Assembly (NCBI GenBank): GCA_900544065.1 | Contig: UQTR01000013.1 | Location: forward strand, 1 to 36,300 | Reading direction: 5' to 3' | Origin: an uncultured Collinsella sp. | Lineage (GTDB): Bacteria > Actinomycetota > Coriobacteriia > Coriobacteriales > Coriobacteriaceae | DNA length: 36,300 nt | Shown: piece after piece, positions 1 to 7,626 of the stretch | Numbering within the stretch: the stretch's first letter is position 1 | Layout of the letters: each line of letters starts with the position of its first letter | Translations under genes and position numbers: made by a program | The notes under the pieces: model-generated | Seen by the model: the letters and a program-made list of their open reading frames with translations, nothing else | Database searches by the model: none | What the model was told of the DNA's origin: nothing

Positions 1-34
1 GAGGTCAGAAGTTCAAATCTTCTAACGCCCACCA
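1..34 (+). tRNA. 3' part of a tRNA gene, cut by the window start
   Basis: A T-arm is visible as AGAAG (8-12), loop TTCAAAT, CTTCT (20-24). It is followed by a 7-nt acceptor strand AACGCCC, discriminator A at 31 and an encoded CCA at 32-34. The D-arm and anticodon lie outside the window, so the amino acid cannot be stated. The acceptor strand predicts that the missing 5' end begins GGGCGTT. A strong terminator follows directly. Confidence 0.85.
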
Positions 35-42
35 AATGTTCG

Positions 43-78
43 CAGCTCAGAGGCTTAGCCTCTGAGCTGTTTTGTTTT
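43..78 (+). terminator. Intrinsic terminator of the tRNA
   Basis: A perfect 12-bp stem, CAGCTCAGAGGC (43-54) and GCCTCTGAGCTG (58-69), closes a TTA loop and is followed by TTTTGTTTT. It lies 8 nt after the tRNA CCA end. Confidence 0.92.
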
Positions 79-380
79 GCCACCAAGCACGCCGCCAAAT
101 AAGCCGCCAAATATTGATCCAAGGTCTGTACGCGATGGTCTTCGCATCCCGTAGAGGTGCTGGCAGATTGCATACGTCCTGGCCGATCGTGACCGCAACA
201 TGTTGGTCAAGCATAATCTTTTGGATTCTTTTGGCGTGAGCGGCTTGGTTTTGGTAGGATTTGTCAGCGGCTTGACTAAGGGGGTTTTATAACTGCCATG
301 CAGGTAGCCGTGTTGGTAACGTTTTACCGACTTGTCAAATACCCCTCATTTTTAATGCGTCTGCAAAATGACTAATTGCT
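79..380. other. Gene-poor stretch downstream of the tRNA
   Basis: I see no convincing gene in these roughly 300 bases. An 11-base tandem repeat, GCCGCCAAATA, occurs at 91-101 and 103-113. A short open frame ending at the TAA near 290 reads plausibly (VLADRDRNMLVKHNLLDSFG) but has no start or ribosome-binding site, so it could be a gene remnant or chance. The 3' side of a tRNA is a common integration site, but no integrase or clear att repeat is present. Confidence 0.5.
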
Positions 381-393
381 TTGACCTGCTGAA

Positions 394-409
394 ACACTAT
401 ATGTTGTGT
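394..409 (+). promoter_or_regulatory. NrdR box upstream of nrdD
   Basis: ACACTATATGTTGTGT matches the 16-bp NrdR-box consensus (acaCwAtATwTwGtgt) at all but one position (G at 403). NrdR is the ATP/dATP-sensing repressor of ribonucleotide reductase genes. The site directly abuts the -35 of the promoter at 410-439. NrdR boxes usually come in pairs about 31-32 bp apart. Here a second site is only weakly suggested near 427-442, covering the -10, so the pair is incomplete by eye. Confidence 0.75.
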
Positions 410-439
410 TTGACCTAAAAAAAGAATACAGGATATAGA
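410..439 (+). promoter_or_regulatory. Probable nrdD promoter
   Basis: TTGACC at 410-415 and TATAGA at 434-439 are separated by 18 nt. Transcription would start near 446, leaving a leader of about 220 nt before the nrdD start codon. A further TTGACC lies at 381-386. The NrdR box sits immediately upstream. Confidence 0.6.
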
Positions 440-445
440 TGCCTC

Positions 446-666
446 TTTGTCGTATGATAGATGGCGGACAGAGAACGAAGACCTTAACTGCCTCTTTTGA
501 ACGTGTCCTTGAGCCGCTTGATCGGCTTCTGGGAATGTCCGCATGGAGGCTTATGGTTTATCGAGAACACAGATTGCGCGACGGCGCCGCAAGGCAGGGG
601 CAAGCCCTGCCGGGCATCGTTTGGCTCTGAAGCGCAATGAGGCTACGACGCGAAAGAGGCAAGAGG
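446..666 (+). promoter_or_regulatory. Long, possibly structured 5' leader of nrdD
   Basis: GCGGACA (464-470) can pair with TGTCCGC (536-542), enclosing a hairpin AGCCG/CGGCT (512-516 with 523-527). The same GGACA can pair instead with TGTCC at 504-508, giving two exclusive folds. A separate perfect 7-bp hairpin GGCAGGG/CCCTGCC (593-599 with 605-611) has no U-run after it. I do not see the B12-box of a cobalamin riboswitch. A 63-codon frame at 439-630 begins inside the promoter -10 and lacks a ribosome-binding site, so I do not call it. Confidence 0.4.
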
Positions 667-2889
667 ATGAAGATCATCAAGCGCAGCGGCACCGAGGTTG
701 TCTTTGACATCGATAAGATCGTCAATGCCATCCGCGCCGCTAACTTGGAGGTCGAGGAGAGCTCTCGTCTAACCGACCGCCAGGTGGTTTATGCGGCGCA
801 AAACGTCGCCGAGGCATGCGAGAACGCGGGCCACACCGTTTCGGTCGAGGAGATCCAGGATTTGGTCGAGGACGAGATCATGCGTCTCGACTGCTACGAG
901 GTTGCCCGCCACTACATCATCTATCGCTATGTTCAGAGCCTGAAGCGCCAGAAGAACACGACCGATGACAAGATCCTGTCGCTGATCGAGTGCAATAACG
1001 AAGAGGTCAAGCAGGAGAACTCCAACAAGAACCCGACCGTCAACTCCGTTCAGCGCGACTATATGGCCGGCGAGATTTCCAAGGACCTGACCCAGCGCGT
1101 GCTGCTGCCCCAGGAGATCGTGGACGCCCATAATGAGGGCCTGATTCACTTCCACGATTCGGATTACTTTGCCCAGCACATGCACAACTGCGATCTGGTG
1201 AACCTGGAGGACATGCTCCAGAACGGCACCGTTATCTCGGGCACGCTGATTGAGAAGCCGCACAGCTTCTCGACCGCCTGCAATATCGCGACGCAGATCA
1301 TCGCCCAGGTTGCTTCCTCCCAGTACGGCGGCCAGTCGATTTCGCTGACCCATCTTGCCCCCTTTGTTGAGGTGAGCCGCCAGAAGATTCGCGGCGAGGT
1401 TGCCCGCGAGCTCGAGGAGCTCGGTGTTTCGGCATCTGCCGAGAAGGTCCGTGAGGTCGTTGAGGATCGCCTGCGTGACGAGATCCGTCGCGGCGTCCAG
1501 ACGATTCAGTATCAGGTCGTGACCCTTATGACCACGAATGGCCAGGCGCCGTTCGTGACGGTCTTTATGTATCTTAACGAGGCTCGTACGCCTCAGGAGA
1601 AGCACGACCTTGCCATGATCGTGGAGGAGACGCTTCGCCAGCGCTACGAGGGCGTTAAGAATGAGGCCGGCGTGTGGATTACCCCGGCATTCCCCAAGCT
1701 TATCTATGTACTCGAGGACGATAACGTTCACGAGGATTCCCCGTACTTCTACCTGACCCAGCTGGCTGCCAAGTGCACCGCCAAGCGCATGGTGCCCGAT
1801 TACATCTCCGAGAAGAAGATGCGCGAGCTCAAGCTTTCGAAGGGCGAGACCGCCGGCAACGGCGACTGCTATACCTGCATGGGCTGCCGCAGCTTCTTGA
1901 CGCCCGACCGCTCGGGCAACGGCTTTAACAACGTCGCCAACGCGCTGAACTACGACCCGAGCAAACCCAAGTACTATGGTCGCTTTAACCAGGGCGTCGT
2001 GACCATCAACCTGCCCGATGTCGCGCTGAGCTCGCACCAGGATATGGACAAGTTCTGGAAGATCTTCGACGAGCGCCTTGAGCTGTGCCACCGTGCCCTG
2101 CTGTGCCGTCATGAGCGTCTGATGGGCACGCTTTCGGATGCCGCACCGATTCTGTGGCAGTACGGTGCCCTCGCTCGTCTGAAGAAGGGCGAGACGATCG
2201 ACAAGCTGCTCGTGGGCGGATACTCCACCATCAGCCTGGGCTATGCCGGCCTGTATGAGTGCGTCAAGTACATGACGGGCCACAGCCACACCGAGAAGGA
2301 AGGCACGCCGTTTGCCATGGCCGTCATGCAGCGCATGAATGACAAGTGCGCCGAGTGGAAGGCCGAAAGCGATATCGACTTCTCGCTGTACGGCACCCCG
2401 CTTGAGTCGACGACCTACAAGTTCGCCAAGTGCCTGCAGCGTCGTTTTGGCATTATCCCGGGCGTGACGGACAAGGGCTACATTACCAACAGCTATCACG
2501 TCCATGTGTCCGAGGAGATTGATGCTTTCGATAAGCTCAAGTTCGAGGGTATGTTCCAGCAGCTTTCGCCGGGCGGTGCTATCTCCTACGTCGAGGTTCC
2601 CAACATGCAGGACAACCTCAAGGCTGTCATTCGCGTGATGCAGTACATCTACGACAACATCATGTATGCCGAGCTCAACACCAAGAGCGACTACTGCCAG
2701 GTGTGCGGCTACGACGGCGAGATCAAGATTGTCGAGGATGACGGCAAGCTGGTGTGGGAGTGCCCCAATTGCGGCAACCGCGACCAGGAGAAGATGAACG
2801 TCGCTCGTCGTACGTGCGGCTACATCGGTACCCAGTTCTGGAACCAGGGTCGAACCGAGGAGATCCGCGACCGCGTGCTGCATCTCTAA
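667..2889 (+). CDS. nrdD: Anaerobic (class III) ribonucleoside-triphosphate reductase
   Basis: NrdD reduces ribonucleoside triphosphates to dNTPs with a glycyl radical and works only without oxygen. The 740-residue protein starts with an ATP-cone domain (about residues 2-92, opening MKIIKRSG), the allosteric nucleotide site. Cysteines in CYTCMGC (401-407) fit the active-site region. Two CxxC pairs (C677/C680, C699/C702) form the C-terminal zinc site. The glycyl-radical motif RTCGYIG places the radical on G718. I chose ATG 667, preceded by AAGAGG, over ATG 637, which lacks a ribosome-binding site and would add ten residues foreign to the family. The NrdR box upstream and nrdG downstream support the assignment. 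Confidence 0.97.
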   Translation: MKIIKRSGTEVVFDIDKIVNAIRAANLEVEESSRLTDRQVVYAAQNVAEACENAGHTVSVEEIQDLVEDEIMRLDCYEVARHYIIYRYVQSLKRQKNTTDDKILSLIECNNEEVKQENSNKNPTVNSVQRDYMAGEISKDLTQRVLLPQEIVDAHNEGLIHFHDSDYFAQHMHNCDLVNLEDMLQNGTVISGTLIEKPHSFSTACNIATQIIAQVASSQYGGQSISLTHLAPFVEVSRQKIRGEVARELEELGVSASAEKVREVVEDRLRDEIRRGVQTIQYQVVTLMTTNGQAPFVTVFMYLNEARTPQEKHDLAMIVEETLRQRYEGVKNEAGVWITPAFPKLIYVLEDDNVHEDSPYFYLTQLAAKCTAKRMVPDYISEKKMRELKLSKGETAGNGDCYTCMGCRSFLTPDRSGNGFNNVANALNYDPSKPKYYGRFNQGVVTINLPDVALSSHQDMDKFWKIFDERLELCHRALLCRHERLMGTLSDAAPILWQYGALARLKKGETIDKLLVGGYSTISLGYAGLYECVKYMTGHSHTEKEGTPFAMAVMQRMNDKCAEWKAESDIDFSLYGTPLESTTYKFAKCLQRRFGIIPGVTDKGYITNSYHVHVSEEIDAFDKLKFEGMFQQLSPGGAISYVEVPNMQDNLKAVIRVMQYIYDNIMYAELNTKSDYCQVCGYDGEIKIVEDDGKLVWECPNCGNRDQEKMNVARRTCGYIGTQFWNQGRTEEIRDRVLHL

Positions 2890-2902
2890 TAACCATCCCA
2901 GA

Positions 2903-3036
2903 CTGCCCCGTAGCGAGGCCCCGGACCTTTACTCGCTATTTCGGACAGTCCTGGCTCACGACGGAGGCGCCACTGGCGCCTCCTGTTCGTGCGGAACTCA
3001 TATCGAGCAAAGGTCCGGGGCCTCGCTACGGGGCAG
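2903..3036. repeat. Long nested inverted repeat between nrdD and nrdG
   Basis: Two 33-base arms (2903-2935 and 3004-3036) are inverted copies with one mismatch. The 68-base centre contains a second palindrome: GGAGGCGCC (2963-2971) and GGCGCCTCC (2975-2983) around ACT, flanked by CACGA (2957-2961) and TCGTG (2987-2991). No U-run follows, so it is not a standard terminator. No coding frame or clear target duplication is visible. It could be a MITE-like element or a transcript-stabilising hairpin between nrdD and nrdG. Confidence 0.8.
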
Positions 3037-3216
3037 CCAAGTTGACGTAGCTGAGATGCAGCATGCGGTCTGCTCACTCCTCGAAGTTCTTAGCGGAAAT
3101 AATTCGAGCTGCAGCTTTGATTTATTTGCGATGGCGGTTGAGCTGCAACAAGGTTTTTATTGGACCTCGAACCCTATACTCGATGTTCGCTTCGTTCATT
3201 GAGTTACCCTTTGCAT

Positions 3217-3300
3217 GAGGCCGGGACATATCGTCCCGCCCGCAGTTTCGCAGGCCGAAGGCCGAGAATGTTTGAGGACGGGATGATATGTCCCGGCCTC
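3217..3300. repeat. Inverted repeat just upstream of nrdG
   Basis: The 22-base arms 3217-3238 and 3279-3300 (GAGGCCGGGACATAT at the outer left) are inverted copies with one G-T mismatch. The 40-base loop contains a small GGCC-GAA-GGCC hairpin. The right arm ends three bases before the nrdG Shine-Dalgarno sequence, so the folded RNA would abut the ribosome-binding site. It may be a mobile palindrome or a translational control element. The arm sequence is unrelated to the repeat at 2903-3036. Confidence 0.75.
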
Positions 3301-3315
3301 CCGGGAGAGTTACCT

Positions 3316-3897
3316 ATGAACTACGCGAACATTAAGTATTTCGACATTGCTGATGGAGAAGGCGTTCGTACTTCTCTGTTTGTGAGCGGGTGCCGTCGTG
3401 GGTGCAAGAATTGTTTTAACTCTGTCGCGTGGGACTTTGCTGCGGGCGAGCCGTTCGATCGCGCCGTCGAGGATAAGATTATCGAGAGTCTCGATCATCC
3501 CTTTATCGATGGTCTGACGATTTTGGGCGGCGAGCCTATGGAACCTGAGAATCAAGCGGGGCTTGTCGACTTTATCGAACGCGTGCGTGCGGCCTATCCA
3601 TCGGGGTCGGGAAAGACTATTTGGTGCTTTACCGGCGATGTGCTCGAGGAGCTTATGCCGGGCGGTCGTCATCATACCGAGGTGACGGACCGCATCCTAG
3701 CCTGCCTCGACATGTTGGTGGACGGCCCGTTTGTTCAGGACCTGTACGATATCTCGTTGCGTTTTAGGGGCTCGAGCAATCAGCGCGTGATCGATATGAA
3801 CGCTACGCGCGCCCGTGCTGAGCGCGAGGGCGTTGCGCTTTGTGATGCGGTTGAACTTTGGCGTGATGATCCGGTCTATTCGACCCATACTATGTAG
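3316..3897 (+). CDS. nrdG: Anaerobic ribonucleotide reductase activating protein (radical SAM)
   Basis: NrdG uses a [4Fe-4S] cluster and S-adenosylmethionine to put the glycyl radical on NrdD. The 193-residue protein carries the radical-SAM motif as C26, C30 and C33 (CRRGCKNC), followed by LGGEP, typical of the SAM-binding strand. The frame stays open upstream to about 3160, but that part is the inverted repeat. ATG 3316 has GGGAGAG six bases before it and gives the family N-terminus MNYANIKYFD. It lies about 430 bases after nrdD, so the repeat-filled spacer may uncouple the two genes or carry its own promoter. Confidence 0.95.
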   Translation: MNYANIKYFDIADGEGVRTSLFVSGCRRGCKNCFNSVAWDFAAGEPFDRAVEDKIIESLDHPFIDGLTILGGEPMEPENQAGLVDFIERVRAAYPSGSGKTIWCFTGDVLEELMPGGRHHTEVTDRILACLDMLVDGPFVQDLYDISLRFRGSSNQRVIDMNATRARAEREGVALCDAVELWRDDPVYSTHTM

Positions 3898-3963
3898 CTT
3901 GTGGTCGATGCCGGAGGGCGTGGTACCATAGCGCGAACGTGAAATCGGAAAAGTGAGGCCCAG

Positions 3964-4521
3964 ATGGTCGATCAGGAAAAAGTCGAGGCCGCCATTAAGC
4001 TGTTGCTTGAGGGCATAGGCGAGGACCCAACTCGTGAGGGCCTGCTGGAGACCCCGGCGCGCGTTGCCCGTATGTATGGTGAGATCGCCGGCGGTATGGA
4101 CCAGAGTGCCGAGGGGCACCTGTCCAAAACCTTTGCCGTCGCTTCGAACGATTTGGTTATCGAGCGCGACATCACGTTCTACTCGCTGTGTGAACATCAT
4201 CTGCTGCCGTTTTATGGCAAAGCCGCCATTGGCTATATCCCCAACGGTCGAGTGGCTGGGCTTTCCAAGCTCGCCCGCACGGTTGAGGTTTATGCCCGTC
4301 GTCTGCAGCTGCAGGAGCAGCTGTGTGCACAGGTTGCCGACGCTCTCATGGATTATCTCGCTCCCCAGGGAGCGATTGTGCTCATGGAGGCTGAGCATAT
4401 GTGCATGACGATGCGCGGCGTGCAAAAGCCCGGCACCAAGACCGTGACGCTCACTCGCCGCGGCGTCTTTGAGACCGACCCCGCGCTCGAAGAGCGTTTC
4501 TTTAGGATGCTGGGACGCTAA
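3964..4521 (+). CDS. folE: GTP cyclohydrolase I
   Basis: FolE converts GTP to 7,8-dihydroneopterin triphosphate, the first step of folate synthesis. The 185-residue length is normal. The zinc ligands are visible as C76 and H79 in LCEHH and C147 in HMCM, and the substrate-binding segment AGLSKLAR is intact. The start has a GTGAGG ribosome-binding site. The stop codon is two bases from the next start, so folE and the HD-domain gene are co-transcribed and probably translationally coupled. Confidence 0.97.
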   Translation: MVDQEKVEAAIKLLLEGIGEDPTREGLLETPARVARMYGEIAGGMDQSAEGHLSKTFAVASNDLVIERDITFYSLCEHHLLPFYGKAAIGYIPNGRVAGLSKLARTVEVYARRLQLQEQLCAQVADALMDYLAPQGAIVLMEAEHMCMTMRGVQKPGTKTVTLTRRGVFETDPALEERFFRMLGR

Positions 4522-4523
4522 CT

Positions 4524-5105
4524 ATGAGAGTCGTCAACGACTTTACATCGAATACTGACGAGGGAACGCCGCGTCGCGGTTTTATGGCTTCGGGCCTGGC
4601 GCCTTTTGGCGTCATGCCTCGTATCGATTACATTTGTGCCAACGGCCTGTTCCGGCGCCACCTGGGCAACATTGCTCAGCTGGAATCGGGGCGCATCTTT
4701 TGCCGCCACGGTATTGACCATCTGCTCGATGTCGCCCGCATTATGTGGATCAAGAATCTCGAGGAACAGCTCGAGTTTGACCGCGAGGTCATCTACGCCA
4801 CGGCACTTCTTCACGATATCGGCAAAGATGAACAGTACGAATCGGGTATATCCCATGATGTTGCAAGCGAGCGCGTCGCTGATGCGATTCTCGGTGGCAT
4901 GCCCGATGACGTGGCGTTTGAGCCGGCCGATGCCGCAGCCATTAAGACGGCCATTCTGGGCCATCGAAAGCTGCGCGTGAACAGCCAACCGCTTGAGCGT
5001 TTGCTCTATGCAGCCGACAAAGCGTCGCGCGCCTGCTTTGCATGCCCCGCGCGCAATGCTTGCAACTGGAGCGATGATAAAAAGAACTTGTCGATTCGCG
5101 TGTAG
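4524..5105 (+). CDS. HD-domain phosphohydrolase in the folate cluster
   Basis: This 193-residue protein has the HD-superfamily metal ligands: a first His in RHGIDHLLD (about residues 62-70), the HD pair in LLHDIGK (about 96-102) and a later GISHDVASE. The C-terminus carries a cysteine-rich motif CFACPARNAC that is not typical of the fold and could bind a metal. HD proteins are usually phosphohydrolases or nucleotidases; the substrate cannot be read from sequence. Its place between folE and folB suggests a pterin role. One possibility is removal of phosphate from dihydroneopterin triphosphate, for which no Nudix enzyme is visible here. Confidence 0.8.
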   Translation: MRVVNDFTSNTDEGTPRRGFMASGLAPFGVMPRIDYICANGLFRRHLGNIAQLESGRIFCRHGIDHLLDVARIMWIKNLEEQLEFDREVIYATALLHDIGKDEQYESGISHDVASERVADAILGGMPDDVAFEPADAAAIKTAILGHRKLRVNSQPLERLLYAADKASRACFACPARNACNWSDDKKNLSIRV

Positions 5106-5148
5106 TTAGTTTGCGCGGTCGGGGTTCTAAACGAAGGAGACGATCGCG

Positions 5149-5634
5149 ATGAGCAACAAGAAACTGCCCGAGAATGCAACCAAGACTGAAGGCGCCGAGC
5201 TCGCCCGCCGTGGAAGGGGCGAAATATCCACCGCAACGGCGGTGCCCCACGTGAGCTATGACGATTTGCGCCATGCCGATCGTATTGTCATTGACGGCCT
5301 TGAGGTTTTTGCCAACCACGGTGTATGTCCCGAGGAGAACGCGCTGGGTCAGAAGTTCATCGTTTCTCTGGTGCTCTATGCCGACCTGCGCGCGGCGGGG
5401 GAGCACGATAACCTGGACGCCTCGATTGACTATGGCTCGGTGTGCCACGATGTCGATGGCTATCTGCGCGAGCATACGTTTAAACTTATCGAGGCGGCAG
5501 CCGAGGGTGTGGCCCAGATGCTGCTGCGCCGCTATCCCTCGCTGCTTGGTGTGCGCATAAAGCTCGATAAGCCGTGGGCCCCTGTTGGTCTGCCCCTGGC
5601 AAGTTGCGGTGTCGAGATCGAGCGCGTGCGCTAA
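5149..5634 (+). CDS. folB: Dihydroneopterin aldolase
   Basis: FolB cleaves 7,8-dihydroneopterin to 6-hydroxymethyl-dihydropterin and glycolaldehyde. The core matches the family: DRIVIDGLEVFANHGVCPEE, where the EE pair and the helix with KLIEAAAEGVA lie at the active site, and K (in KLDKPWAP) near the end. At 161 residues it is about 40 longer than most FolB proteins because of a polar N-terminal extension. ATG 5149 is still favoured because GGAGA lies at good distance. No folK or folP follows; a convergent gene ends six bases later. Confidence 0.93.
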   Translation: MSNKKLPENATKTEGAELARRGRGEISTATAVPHVSYDDLRHADRIVIDGLEVFANHGVCPEENALGQKFIVSLVLYADLRAAGEHDNLDASIDYGSVCHDVDGYLREHTFKLIEAAAEGVAQMLLRRYPSLLGVRIKLDKPWAPVGLPLASCGVEIERVR

Positions 5635-5640
5635 CCGGTT

Positions 5641-6417
5641 CTAATACGTCTCTATGGGTGGCTGCTTGAGCCGCTGCGACAGAGCTCTATTGTTGGGGCA
5701 GTACGTGTCGAGCAGGGCGTGAAACCGCTGATTGTGGCTTGGCTCGAGCAAGTGGACGAGCTCGTGGGCGACAACCATGTCGAGGCATTCGACGGGGTAG
5801 GCGGCAAGTTCTCGTGCGATGCGAACGGCACCGGATTTGGGCGTGCATGAGCCCCAGCGCGTTTTCATACTACGTACGGAAACGCGGGCCACGGTGACGC
5901 CCATTGCGATTTCGTATGCGTGCACCATATCGCCCAGCGCTGCGGCGACCTCGGATGCATAGAGTTGGTCGATGCGTGTCTGGAGCTCGTCGGACGTTAG
6001 GCCGTCGAGGATTGCGCGCCGCTTGGCCTGTGGGTCTTCGTCCGTTTCGTCGGTACCCATAAAACTTGCGAAGGTAGCCTGCTTGGGTCGCGGTGCGGGT
6101 GATGCAAAGTTGTGGTCGAGTGCATTCTGAACGGTGATGGGTTTGCCCCAAAGCGCAATGATGGACGAGGGACTGAGCGGCTCTCGCGCCATCGCCTGAC
6201 GTTGCTCGCGCTGGGCAAGTCGGCTGATAATCCAGGCGCTGTTGCGCTTCACAAACGCTTCGATACGCTCGCGGCTGGCGCCGAGCGGTGCGCTGGCGTG
6301 GACCTCGCCGCTCGATGTGACGCGTAGGTTGAAGTTCTTGACGCGCTTTTTGGTAACGACGACGGGGATGGGCGTCCCATCCGGTCGGGATACGGAAATC
6401 GTAAACTGCTGCGTCAA
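5641..6417 (-). CDS. YgjP-like (DUF45) zinc metallopeptidase
   Basis: A WG-S-C-T segment (RWGSCTPKSG) and the zinc motif HELVH (about residues 218-222) followed by PSHNQRFH are the hallmarks of the YgjP/SprT-like group, whose physiological substrates are mostly unknown. The N-terminal part (VVTKKRVKNFNLRV) matches the usual beta-rich start. An ATG at 6450 would lengthen it by 11 residues but lies inside a strong hairpin without a ribosome-binding site. TTG 6417 has AAGGA six bases upstream and is preferred, giving 258 residues. A lower-complexity insert sits at about residues 110-130. It converges with folB. Confidence 0.85.
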   Translation of the reverse strand: MTQQFTISVSRPDGTPIPVVVTKKRVKNFNLRVTSSGEVHASAPLGASRERIEAFVKRNSAWIISRLAQREQRQAMAREPLSPSSIIALWGKPITVQNALDHNFASPAPRPKQATFASFMGTDETDEDPQAKRRAILDGLTSDELQTRIDQLYASEVAAALGDMVHAYEIAMGVTVARVSVRSMKTRWGSCTPKSGAVRIARELAAYPVECLDMVVAHELVHLLEPSHNQRFHALLDTYCPNNRALSQRLKQPPIETY

Positions 6418-6440
6418 AAGTGGTCCTTCAGATTGGGGAC

Positions 6441-6475
6441 GGGCGGGCATGCCGACCCGTCCGGTATGCCCGCCC
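6441..6475. repeat. GC-rich hairpin between two minus-strand genes
   Basis: GGGCGGGCAT (6441-6450) and ATGCCCGCCC (6466-6475) are exact inverted copies, with CCG/CGG pairs continuing inward. It lies 17 bases downstream of the dipeptidase stop codon. In the minus-strand direction there is no U-run, so it may slow or stabilise transcription ends rather than terminate. It covers the alternative ATG of the YgjP-like gene. Confidence 0.6.
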
Positions 6476-6492
6476 GCTCAAGGGATGTGAAA

Positions 6493-7506
6493 TTAATAAC
6501 GCTCAAAGAAGGCAAGCGCGTTGTCGCTGCAGAGCTTTTGCATCACGGTCTTGCCAAAATGCTTGGAGAGCATGTTCTGGAACTCGGGCATCTTGCTGGC
6601 GTCGGAGAGGAAAGCGGGCACAGTGGCACCGTCCCAGTCGCCGCCGAGCGCGATGACGTCCTCGCCGCCCAGGTCGAGCCAGTGCTCGATATGTGCCGCC
6701 AGCTGGTCGAAGGTGACGTCTGCGGCGGTCTTGTCGGTTGCGTCGTTGGAAAGGAACTCGCTGCAGTAGTTGAGACCGACGATGCCACCCATGTCGCGAA
6801 TGGTGCGGAACTGGTCGTCGGTGAGGTTGCGCTTGACGCCGCAAACCGCACGAGAGTTGGAGTGACTGGCGACGAAGGGACGCGTGGCGCGGGCGGCGAC
6901 CTCGTCAAAGCACTCATCGTTGAGGTGGGAGACGTCGAGTACCATGCCGGCGTGCTCCATCTGCGTAAGCGCCTCGATGCCGGCGGCGGTGAGACCGGCG
7001 TGGGTATCGTGGCCGCTCGCGAGCGGTCCCTGGGCGTTCCAGCTGAGTGATGACATGAGTACGCCCAGGCTCTTGAGCACCTCGATCAGCGCGGGGTCCT
7101 CGGCAAAGAACGTGGCGTTTTCGATGGTGTGGATGCAGGCGACCTTGCCGTCTTTGAGCGCAGGGCGAATGTCAGCGGCGCTGCGTACGTTGACCATGCG
7201 GTCGTGGTTGAGCATTGCCTGACCGCTCATGTGCGCCATGATCTGCGCTTGGAAGCGCGCGGCGTGGGCGGCGGGAATCTCGTCGGGGACGAACGTGGCG
7301 AAGCACTGTGCCCACGGCGTGTTGCCGATCTTTGCGAGCGAGATGGCGCAGGCGTTGCCCTCGATGAGGTCGAAATCTTGCGGATGCGTTTCGTCGCCGG
7401 GGAAATAACCGTCGGTGCCGGCGGTAAATCGCAGGTCAAGATCGAGCGTGGCCCAGCCGATGCGGTCGGCGGTGTCGCAATGTAGGTCAAATACGGGATA
7501 TGCCAT
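6493..7506 (-). CDS. Membrane-dipeptidase family protein (peptidase M19)
   Basis: M19 enzymes are two-zinc TIM-barrel hydrolases that cleave dipeptides. Metal-site motifs are present in order: FDLHCDT near the N-terminus, HTIENATFF (the bridging Glu), VLDVSHLN and ASHSNSRAVC with later RNLTDDQ, and GGDWDGA. The 337-residue length is normal for bacterial members. I start at ATG 7506, which has GGAGG four bases before it, not at 7536. No signal peptide is seen, so the enzyme should be cytoplasmic. It is divergent from the FKBP gene. Confidence 0.93.
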   Translation of the reverse strand: MAYPVFDLHCDTADRIGWATLDLDLRFTAGTDGYFPGDETHPQDFDLIEGNACAISLAKIGNTPWAQCFATFVPDEIPAAHAARFQAQIMAHMSGQAMLNHDRMVNVRSAADIRPALKDGKVACIHTIENATFFAEDPALIEVLKSLGVLMSSLSWNAQGPLASGHDTHAGLTAAGIEALTQMEHAGMVLDVSHLNDECFDEVAARATRPFVASHSNSRAVCGVKRNLTDDQFRTIRDMGGIVGLNYCSEFLSNDATDKTAADVTFDQLAAHIEHWLDLGGEDVIALGGDWDGATVPAFLSDASKMPEFQNMLSKHFGKTVMQKLCSDNALAFFERY

Positions 7507-7626
7507 GGTTCCTCCGGTTGCAGCGTTTCTTTGCAAACTGTCTTTGAATTGTATGACTAGGGTATAGTTAGCGCCATATGTTCATGGCGGCCCGCGTTGT
7601 GCGCCGCCCTTATCACGGAGGTTACC

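Noticed and set aside
1..170. Minus-strand frame reading through the terminator and tRNA end
   Set aside because: Frames that end in antisense tRNA sequence (here VGVRRFELLTS) are a known annotation artefact.
439..630. 63-codon frame in the nrdD leader
   Set aside because: Its ATG overlaps the promoter -10, so most transcripts would lack it; no ribosome site and no recognisable product.
441..666. Cobalamin riboswitch upstream of nrdD
   Set aside because: The B12-box is absent and the enzyme is the cobalamin-independent class III type.
769..2883. 704-residue open frame on the minus strand opposite nrdD
   Set aside because: It is a shadow of nrdD caused by GC-rich codon use; no ribosome site, and its translation is low-complexity Leu/Val/Ala/His without any family motif.
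3150..3180. Promoter for nrdG with TATACT at 3175-3180
   Set aside because: No acceptable -35 hexamer lies 16-19 bases upstream.
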